This document shows, in pieces, positions 57,044 through 64,000 of a stretch of DNA of 64,000 nucleotides. Under the pieces are notes generated by a model. It saw nothing but the letters and a program-made list of their open reading frames with translations, ran no database searches and was not told the DNA's origin. Location of the stretch: assembly GCA_946122785.1 (NCBI GenBank), contig CAMGYJ010000004.1, positions 14,406,150 through 14,470,149 on the forward strand, read 5' to 3'. A program made the translations under genes and the position numbers. Origin of the DNA: Linum tenue (Eukaryota > Streptophyta > Magnoliopsida > Malpighiales > Linaceae). How positions within the stretch are numbered: position 1 is the first letter of the stretch; each line of letters starts with the position of its first letter.

Positions 57044-59209
57044 ATGGGGAAGGAAGTGTAAGTTCTGCAATCCGCTAATGTGTTTTCTTTTAACTTTTTA
57101 GTCAGCTATTTCGTTGTATTTGTTCTTATATTCCACTCTCTCGTTGCTTTTTTGTACAATTATATTAGGGAGAAGAACAAGATGACGAGCGGCCAGTCTA
57201 CTAGTACGCCAAACGCGTCCTCTAGCCGAGTCTATGGTTCGTCCAGGAGCTTTAACAGTAGGTTATTTATACAAAACTTATTCTGACTTGATTGTTCATT
57301 ATTGTAGGAATTGGAGAACTATGTATCTCCTGCAAAGAAAACAAGAATGCAAGACGTCATCCCCCCACCTACACCCGACTCGAAGGTGATTGTTCTTGAT
57401 GCTGAACCAGGGCTGGAACATTATGAGCTAGGTGTGCAAAACAAACCCCTCACGCCTCCACAAAAATTGTCAATGAAGGTATGTAATCCTAGTGATGTAC
57501 ATATGCTTCCTTTTCGCCCACTATTTTCGTTGTTTTCCTTCGTTCCTTTCTCCGCCACTTGTAATCCTAGTGAAAACCTCTTCTTATTTCCTCTATTTGT
57601 TCGTTCTCCATGATTGAAGGGTACCACAAGGTTTGAGCTCCCTACAGCCGTCAACTACAGTGACGAAGAAGTGAGTTTTGCTCACTATATATTTGCAGAA
57701 GACCTTCCTCCTGATGAAGCTTTGGTCAAAACAATGATGAAATCATACACCAGGCAGACATTATGGAGCTTATGCCCCGAGTCAAGCGTTGATGCTGATG
57801 TAAGTACTTCTGCGAAAAGCCCCTAGTTGACCTGAACGTGCTTAACGATTTTTAATCATTGGATTTTATTTCTATTGTGTTCTAGGTAATTACAGCGTTA
57901 GCATGCCACTTGACCTTGGACGAAGTTAAAAGCGATACTGGTCGTGGAAGAAGAGTGTGCTTTCTGCCTACGGAATTGCAGGTAAGTGTTGCTTTTTCTT
58001 TGTAATTCTAATTCAGTTTACACAGGGTTGGTTGTTTATTAAGTAAGATTAGTGTTCAATGATTTAACTTCATTTTCCTACCAGGATATGGTCGTTAATT
58101 ATGGCATGACATCTGCAAAGGCATTAGAGTTATATGATACAAAATTCCTATCAAAAGCTCGTAACTGTAGAAAGGTTATGACTTCTCCACAATTCTTCCT
58201 TCTCATTTCTGCTTATTTAGTAGCGGGTTTCACAACATATGTGCGCGTGAATTATGCCTGCCCTTCTGCTTAATTTCTTGAATGAATTATGTCGGAAAAC
58301 TAATTAGTTAATTGGATTGTTTTCTCGTACCTGTGAAGGTTTGTCTTCCCATGAAAGATATGATGAATGATGAAGGCATCCACTGGTATTTAGCTATAAT
58401 TTTGATGGACCAGAAACAAGTACACATTCTGGATTCATGCCCATCAAAAGAGCGCCAGACAATCCGTAGGAATGCAGTTAACACAATGGTATAGTTAAAA
58501 TTTGTGCCATTGAATACATACTTCAATACACGTGTTTGTAATTCAATTATGTGGCATTATATTTTCCAACCAAATTTTGTAATTCATAGGTTACTTTTTG
58601 AACGTTGTAGATTGAATTTCTGAACGACTTGTTCGATGCCTTACACAAGGAAGTTCAATCAACATGTGCGCCACCACAGATTAAGGAGTTTTCTTTGACC
58701 ACTTCTGAAGTTCCTACACAACGACACAAGTAAGAATGTATATTTGGTCATAATTTCACTAGACAAATAAAATATTTGTGTCTTACGTAATGCATCTTTC
58801 TAAACAGGAATGATAGTGGGATCTGGGTTTGTGTGTGGATGATGGGATCAACTTGGGATGATGACTATTATATTTGGGTAAGAAATCACCTACTACCTAG
58901 GCCCATTTATTTCTACGAGCACATTAAAAAAACTATGTCAACTATTGTATTAATACGTTATATTTTCTGTCCTTACAGCCATGCAATCATTTGAGAAGAA
59001 TGCAGGTGGCATTGTACCTAGTCAAAGAGCCTACCAATTACATAAGACACAAGGTGCTCAAGAAAGCAAATCAGAATGCGCCTAGGTTTGAAGCTCAGAC
59101 ACTTGAGTACAAAATAGCTTCCCAAGAGAGGAAAGCAGGTTCCCAGAAGAGGCTAATTCAGGAAAGCAGCTTGCCAGAAGAGGCGAATTCAGGGCTCAAG
59201 GATATCTAG
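57044..59209 (+). CDS. ULP1-like (C48) SUMO-protease-like gene of a MULE, catalytic Cys replaced by Ser
   Basis: A multi-exon gene. A first mini-exon 57044-57057 joined to 57169 gives MGKEVEKNKMTSGQS. Further exons are about 57308-57478, 57621-57799, 57886-57980, 58085-58173, 58341-58488, 58610-58730, 58808-58877 and 58980-59209, most with clear GT-AG signals; the exon 2 to 3 junction does not hold phase as I read it. The protease core has the catalytic His in GIHWYLAIILMD and Asp in VHILDSCPSKE. At the Cys position (normally in an N-D-C-G motif) it reads NDSGIWVCVWM, Ser codon AGT at 58815-58817. ULP1 enzymes cleave SUMO; MULE-borne relatives are known. This copy is probably inactive as a protease, though a retained binding role is possible. 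Confidence 0.75.
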
Positions 59210-59391
59210 TCGCATAGTGTGTTCTGCTAAAACATTTTAGCATTTAGTTTTGTTTCTTCCTTTCCAACGAATGCCCTCTTTATGGTAAAGATTTAAGGAT
59301 ATCTAGTCGCATAGTGTGTTCTGCTAAAACATTTTAGCATTTAGTTTTGTTTCTTCCTTTCCAACAAATGCCCTCTTTATGGTAACGATTT
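59198..59391 (+). repeat. 97-bp tandem duplication at the end of the ULP-like gene
   Basis: Two units start at 59198 and 59295 (AAGGATATCTAGTCGCATAG) and differ at only a few bases. The first unit contains the last codons and the TAG stop of the gene. Confidence 0.88.
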
Positions 59392-60908
59392 AAGGACACG
59401 TTTATTATTCAGCCGAATAAACACAAGTACACAGCCAGAGGCTAGTTTGCCAAACAGAAATGGAACCGCTACAGTAATCTCACATTGCAGACAGATAGCC
59501 AAAATAGCAGCAACAGAAACAGCCACCTCTGAGATTCGCATAAAAACTAATAGAGATAAACTGGCCAGATTACTTGCCTCGGGAAACTTATTCCCATCAC
59601 GTCTTCACGAAGTAACCCATCGAAATTTGCTCGAGGATCGTCCAACAACCAGCCCAATCAAGTGGACCCTTAAACCATTTTTCAATAAAGATGGAAGAAC
59701 CCGAAACATGATTAAAAGCATCACTAGTGAAGAATGTGGCTAAAATGAAAGAGGTCACATATCGTCCATTCAAATAATATTTGTCTGAGCTCAACCAAAC
59801 TTGAGTTGCTCCCCCTATAAATGTAATCACCCTCTTGTTTCTTCATATCTTCTTCAGACAACTTATCAACTGTGCTAAACATGAAACTATCAAGATCGAC
59901 TTCCTTGTTCCTCGGATCCATTCTGACCGTGGAAAAAGAAAACCACCAAACAAGCTCCTCAACAGATCATGTCAAAGACTACTGAAAGAATGGACCAAAA
60001 ACACACATGATCCTGGAAAGGGACATCTTAAGCACCTAATTCCGATACACATTAACTCGGTTTATCATCAATGCATAAAACCGTCACCACAATTCGTCAA
60101 AACCCTTACCTTGTCAAAGTTAACCACGAAGATAGAAGCAGGACTGGGCCTGTCGGGGTCTCTGTTTAGTTCGAACCCCACGGTTTCAGTGTAAAAAAAT
60201 GTAGGAATAGAATTTTTGAAATACAGACTCCACAGCTGTAGCCTTCCGCTTCAAACAACGAGACCTCTCTTCCCAAATCAGTCTACAATACACCTCATCC
60301 ATATCAGAGATCCATCCAAAATCACAGCATTGTAGTTCGAAAATCAATTTCGGCAATTTCAATTCAAAATCCCTTTCTTACCTCCCTAGCAGATCCTGAA
60401 GGAACCATGGCCTCTTTCATTGCCTTCTCCAGTGCAATCATCTCCGCCTGCCCAGCTGTTTACACAAGTGAATTACTCATACAAGCAACAATAGTTTTCA
60501 TTCAAAGGGATGGGGGTGCTTATGCTTGCACAGCTTGACGCCGAGATTACCTGCGATATTCGGCCAGTTTAGGGTTCAAACAATCGATTGGGAGGAATCA
60601 TAGGACAGGTGTGAAATATAACAGTCGAGAACGGGAAAACGAAGAAGAATAAGAGGAGGAAACAGAGTGGTTCAATTATCGGTGCCATCTTCTGAGACGG
60701 CTGGGATGATTTACAGGAGTAGGGAGGAAGAACAGGGTTATTCCCAATTCGAACAGAAAAATGGAGAAGAGAGAAGGTCCAAGGTCGGGATTTGGAGGAG
60801 AGGGGTAGGGCTGCGGGTGGGGCAAGGGTAGGTGTCCTTTCTCTTAGGGTGGTTGGGTTTTGGGTCAATTCAATAACTAAACAGAACCAACCCGATTTGG
60901 TTTACAAT
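59392..60908 (-). other. Possible captured host-gene exons next to the right TIR
   Basis: The minus strand has open segments bounded by plausible splice signals: around 60870-60560 (MAPIIEPLCFLLLFFFVFPF, signal-peptide-like), around 60460-60395 (GQAEMIALEKAMKEAMVPSG, then a GTAAGA donor) and around 59921-59600 (MDPRNKEVDLDSFMFSTVDK and IEKWFKGPLDWAGCWTILEQ). The order and strand fit a multi-exon fragment captured by the element, as in Pack-MULEs. I do not recognise the parent gene, and the exon junctions are not proven. Confidence 0.4.
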
Positions 60909-61086
60909 GGACTAAAATGAAAGAAAAACTAATTCTAAGAGTTGATCTGTAATTTTATTTAATATAAATTCCGAAAAAATAAATCATTTAATCAAATTTA
61001 ATCTCAGCCGTCGAGATCACACGTACGGTCAAGATCACCCAAGGTACGCCATACCCCGGAATTTACCCGGGGTACGATAGAAGCCA

Positions 61087-61088
<2 letters not shown>
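60909..61088 (-). repeat. Right terminal inverted repeat of the 20.7-kb element
   Basis: Pairs with 40432-40609. Its outermost six bases are GCCACC, like the end of the MITE at 40018-40417, whereas the left end has GGCCAG. Confidence 0.85.

Positions 61089-61130
<42 letters not shown>
61089..61130. repeat. (TA)n microsatellite
   Basis: About 20 TA units directly beside the right TIR. Shorter (TA)n tracts flank the left TIR and three other MITE ends in the window. Confidence 0.95.
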
Positions 61131-61156
61131 GTATAGTATACGTCTGACGTACGCCA
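61131..61156 (+). repeat. 26-bp direct repeat, right copy
   Basis: Identical to 39965-39990, in the same orientation, just outside the right (TA)n tract. Confidence 0.85.
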
Positions 61157-61192
61157 AACCTGTTTGACCGTTAATATATGTTCACCTCGAGT

Positions 61193-61316
61193 TATGTTTA
61201 GTAAAAGAAAGATGTATATGTATTGAATGATGAGTTAATACGTAAACCCATTAGTATTTACTACTGTGCGGGTGAACCAGTGGTTCGACCCATGAATTTT
61301 AGGGTGGGGTGTTACA
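61193..61316 (+). repeat. Second copy of the chromovirus LTR tail
   Basis: 124 bp matching 31059-31183 with few differences, ending GGGTGGGGTGTTACA. It is best explained as the end of the 3' LTR that starts at 36061, now separated by about 22.4 kb of inserted DNA. Confidence 0.75.
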
Positions 61317-61440
61317 CTTGTCACCCAAACGAGATTGATCAACAACATTTTCTTGTTCAGGCTCTCTTTCAAACAGGTTGCCTTTGTCTTTTTGTTTCAC
61401 ATTCTTTTTTCTTTTTCTAAAACCTCCACGTCTTGGCATG
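61317..61440 (-). pseudogene. N-terminal coding scrap of unknown (CACTA-like?) protein
   Basis: The minus strand from 61440 encodes a very basic start (MPRRGGFRKRKKNVKQKDKG) and then a Glu/Asp-rich stretch, ending exactly at the LTR end at 61316. It looks like a first exon cut by insertion of the chromovirus LTR. A link with the CACTA remnant left of the retrotransposon is possible but unproven. Confidence 0.35.
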
Positions 61441-62516
61441 ATTGATGGTCCACCTGGGTGAGTGTAATGATATTTTAGAATAAGCTACTACATAAGAAGC
61501 CATGATTCTAATTCTGGAATGAATAGAAATAGTGATACGCAAGTAAACGTATATAAACACAAAAGAGTTCAGGATCAGCACAAGCCCCAATATTTTGCTA
61601 TCTAAGCGTAGGCTAAACAACGAGGGAGAAAAAATAAACCCCATACTCCATTAAATTGAACGAGTGACCTAAGTCATGGTGAAAATACAATAGAAACGTA
61701 ACTCTGCAGTAGACGAGAGAAAAGCTTGAAATAATTTACCTATTAATTACCTCGTCAATATTTAGGTATCGGATTGGGATGGTGGAAACCATTCGTGTAG
61801 GCGATACCCTTTAGCAGATGGAGAAAAAAGTTCCCAAAATAAGGTGGGATTCATAACCGATCTAGCTACTTACCTATAGCTATTAGGTTGGTTGATCTTA
61901 GTTTAAGTTTAAGTATTATTTATCTTAATTTTTTTGTGGTTAAAATAGTGAATCACTTACCCATTAAATCGAAGTGGTTCATCTAGTTTCATGTCTAACA
62001 ATTAAAACCCATTCGGTCTATTCCAAGCTGTTCAAGCAAAAGAACCGGACCACTATTGTAACTGGTTTGATAGTTCTACTAGTCCAGTCACTAATCCGGT
62101 TCAGTTCTTAATTATAACAATGTCTAATTCTATACTATCAAAATATCCATAAACGCTAGCTACATGTGGTTGGCAGCCATACTCATATGTGCCTTGAATC
62201 ACGAATACTTTAAAGTATAATAGAACTCATATACACTTCATTCATCTCTTACTCATAATCAATGGGTTTGGGCAAAATTACTTATGGGTAGGTAGTTGCC
62301 ATTCATATATGGAAATTGATATAGATTAGGTGCATAACTCTTGTTTATACTCTTGTTTACCACAAATTTATAATTATGCTACCACAATCTGCACAATTCA
62401 TTTTACCTTTCATTTTGTAGCTCATCAAAAAATACATTGATTAATATAATCACCTTTGTTGGCAGCGATTTAGCTAAATCACGTTTGTTGCTGCTCATCA
62501 AAATGAAACGTATATG
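61441..62516. other. No gene recognised
   Basis: AT-rich; no long ORF and no repeat terminus seen. Confidence 0.4.
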
Positions 62517-62772
62517 TGGGGTGAGATACCGTCACTTCCCCCTATAGGGGTTGTGAGATTCACAACTTACCTCCTAGCCATTGGATACACTCTCTCTCCT
62601 ATCTCTCTCTTCTTTTTTTGAAATTGATGGTTAGGATTAAAATAAGGGTATTTTGGGAAGGAGAATTAATACAAAAAAAAATTAATTAATAAATTCATTT
62701 TTCTGTCAACCCAAAATGCCCTTGGTTGTGAATCTCACAACTCCATAGGGGGAAGTGACTGTATCCCACCCT
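62517..62772. mobile_element. 255-bp MITE with ~45-bp terminal inverted repeats
   Basis: The left end GGGGTGAGATACCGTCACTT mirrors the right end, which in reverse reads AGGGTGGGATACAGTCACTT; both continue with CCCCCTAT and GTTGTGAGATTCACAAC. The flanks (CGTATATGT / CATATATAT) are similar enough to be a worn 9-bp duplication. Non-coding. Confidence 0.75.
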
Positions 62773-62806
62773 CATATATATGGAGTGGAATAAGTAGGAG
62801 CCCAAT

Positions 62807-62960
62807 TAGTGATGGCAATTTGAACCCGCCCGCGTTTATTACCCGACCTAACCCGCGATGGGACGGGTATTACCCGACCCGCAGTAGCATGGGGCTGAGA
62901 ATGGGTATCCACTTACGATCTGCCCCGCCCGCCCTGGTTTTTACCTATTTTACCACAATT
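62807..62960 (+). mobile_element. hAT-family terminus, partner end not found
   Basis: TAGTGATGGCAATTTGAACC followed by CCCGCCCGCG and ACCCGACC words matches the other hAT copies (compare 10296). No opposite end or 8-bp repeat of the flank AGCCCAAT was found to the window end, so it is truncated or extends beyond. Confidence 0.6.
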
Positions 62961-63063
62961 TCTTACAATATCTTTACATATTTCTTATTTTGACTTTTCT
63001 TCTAATATCGATCTTTCAACTGGTTAGACTCAATTACTCATTCTATTATCACCCGTTGTTGCT

Positions 63064-63275
63064 TTAGATTTTGTTTTTATGGTACAACTTGAAGTTGTAT
63101 CTTTAACGTTATGGTACAAGTTTAGGTCTTACCTATATTTTTTTGTAAAATTCCGTTATAGTACAAACTAAAGTTGTACTTTTATGTTATGGTACAACTT
63201 CACAACTAAAAATTGTATCATAACATAATTGTCAAATTCCCTTATGATACAACTTCAAGTTGTACTTTAATCACC
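63064..63275. repeat. Cluster of ACAACTT..AAGTTGT palindromes
   Basis: TATGGTACAACTT and AAGTTGTAC-type words recur about five times on both strands. Two units are near-perfect palindromes (ACAACTTGAAGTTGT at 63084 and ACAACTTCAAGTTGT at 63249). No coding content. Confidence 0.65.
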
Positions 63276-63702
63276 AGTACTGATATGATCCCAAATTGCC
63301 AACCATTCACGTCACAATTACTTGACAAAGAAGCTATCGAAGTTGGGAAGAAGAAAGGCATGTTCTCTCAATTGGATTGGTGGAAATTCCAGTTCAAGGG
63401 CTTGTTTTACAGAAAAAGTTGCCATGTTTCCAATGGTATGCTTTGTGGATCCAGAAAATGTGATTAAGGTTGTTTTCCAAGGCCTCAAAGTTGCTACCTC
63501 AAAACTGGAAAACTGCCAGAAAATGACTAAGGCAGAAAACTGTTTTGTGAAGCCTACTTTGGAGCTTAATTCGAGGAGTATGAATATGATTCAAGTCCAA
63601 AGGCTTCCACAACATGAAACTAGGTATGTTTATATACCAATGGAAGGAATCAGATTAAATATTGGGATTCTGGAAGGCCTCGAACGAAAGGCGCGAAGTT
63701 AG
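63276..63702 (+). other. Open frame without recognised family
   Basis: Two overlapping plus-strand frames (ending 63467 and 63702). The 3' one includes VIKVVFQGLKVATSKLENCQ. It may be the end of an LTR-element internal region, since LTR-like DNA follows, but no domain is recognisable. Confidence 0.3.
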
Positions 63703-63739
63703 TACGAAAGCTGCTTTTGGACTGTTTGCTGGCAGCTTA

Positions 63740-64000
63740 CTTGCGCTTGAAGAAAAGGAGTTTAAACCTGAATTTTGTGTCCTTTTTAGTGTATAATTTT
63801 ACCTTAATTGTTTTCTAGTTCTAATAGGATTGTATTAGGTTTTATTTGCCTTTACCGTTCTATTTCGTTGTAAAATTTAGACTTTGATTAATCGAAAAAC
63901 AAACCCTTTGGTTTTGTGCAAGTTGCGACTTGTATGAGTTTGGTGGATTCCAAACTTGTGAGCTTTGTATCGATTGAATATCCTCTTCAATCGTGGTCGA
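63740..64000 (+). repeat. Partial LTR related to that of the gag-protease element, cut by the window end
   Basis: GAGCTTTGTATCGATTGAAT near 63961 and CTTCAATCGTGGTCGA at the end match the LTR phrases CTGCTTTGTATCAATCAAG and CTTGATTGTGGTCAAG of 19263-19870. The start of the LTR is not located. Confidence 0.4.

Larger units (their letters stand above)
40432..61088. mobile_element. 20.7-kb Mutator-like element with gene cargo (FAR1-type transposase, ULP-like gene)
   Basis: Terminal inverted repeats: 40432-40609 and 60909-61088, about 180 bp and near-identical by eye (TTCTATCGTACCCCGGGTAA at both ends). Weaker similarity continues about 70 bp inward. Both ends sit in (TA)n, which would mask a 9-bp duplication. 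Inside are a FAR1-type Mutator transposase and a ULP1-like protease gene in divergent orientation, a combination known from plant MULEs, plus an Agenet gene, an unassigned 140-aa gene and an RPA-like gene. The size is large for a MULE, and parts (48.2-52.5 kb) are probably later insertions. The alternative is two solo copies of a MITE that happen to face each other. Confidence 0.65.

Overview
The window looks like nuclear DNA of a flowering plant. It carries plant-type transposons (Ty3/gypsy chromovirus and Athila-like elements, hAT, CACTA, FAR1-type Mutator), degenerate plant telomere motifs (TTTAGGG), primer-binding sites matching plant tRNA-Asp and initiator tRNA-Met, a decayed chloroplast trnA piece, and genes with short GT-AG introns. 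The species cannot be named from the sequence. Nearly everything recognisable is mobile DNA, much of it nested.

Layout. 1-7.7 kb is AT-rich with no convincing gene; it holds a chloroplast tRNA-Ala relic and two worn Copia LTR pieces. 7.75-13.5 kb holds three hAT insertions, each with a perfect 8-bp target duplication; the largest (10296-13467) keeps a broken transposase. At 14106 a CACTA-type terminus begins a repeat-rich stretch interrupted by a solo gypsy LTR (14999-16378) and a fourth hAT element (16394-17053). Remnants of a CACTA transposase (DUF4216-type region, minus strand) lie at about 18.9-23.0 kb, split by a complete 3.3-kb gag-protease-only LTR element (19263-22575, target duplication catat).

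22994-23357 is a truncated foldback MITE abutting an Athila-like derivative (23358-31057, target duplication gtatg). That element has lost gag, RT and most of integrase but keeps an intact 409-aa ORF in the env position, two polypurine tracts and three copies of a covarying stem structure. Next is a decayed chromovirus (31059-38770) with several stop codons. A second copy of its LTR tail lies at 61193-61316.

Between the two LTR tails is a 20.7-kb segment (40432-61088) bounded by near-identical inverted repeats of about 180 bp in (TA)n tracts, which reads as a very large Mutator-like element. It holds a FAR1/FRS-type transposase (broken) head-to-head with a ULP1-like protease gene whose expected catalytic cysteine is serine, an Agenet gene with one frameshift, a 140-aa unassigned gene with a partial duplicate, and an intact eight-exon, 432-aa RPA-like OB-fold gene. 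The last is flanked by inverted arms carrying telomere-like arrays and by a Helitron-like 3' hairpin.

61.3-64 kb holds a coding scrap, a MITE, one more hAT terminus, a palindromic repeat cluster and part of another LTR. The intact reading frames most likely to be expressed are the RPA-like gene, the 140-aa gene, the Athila env-position ORF and possibly the ULP-like gene.
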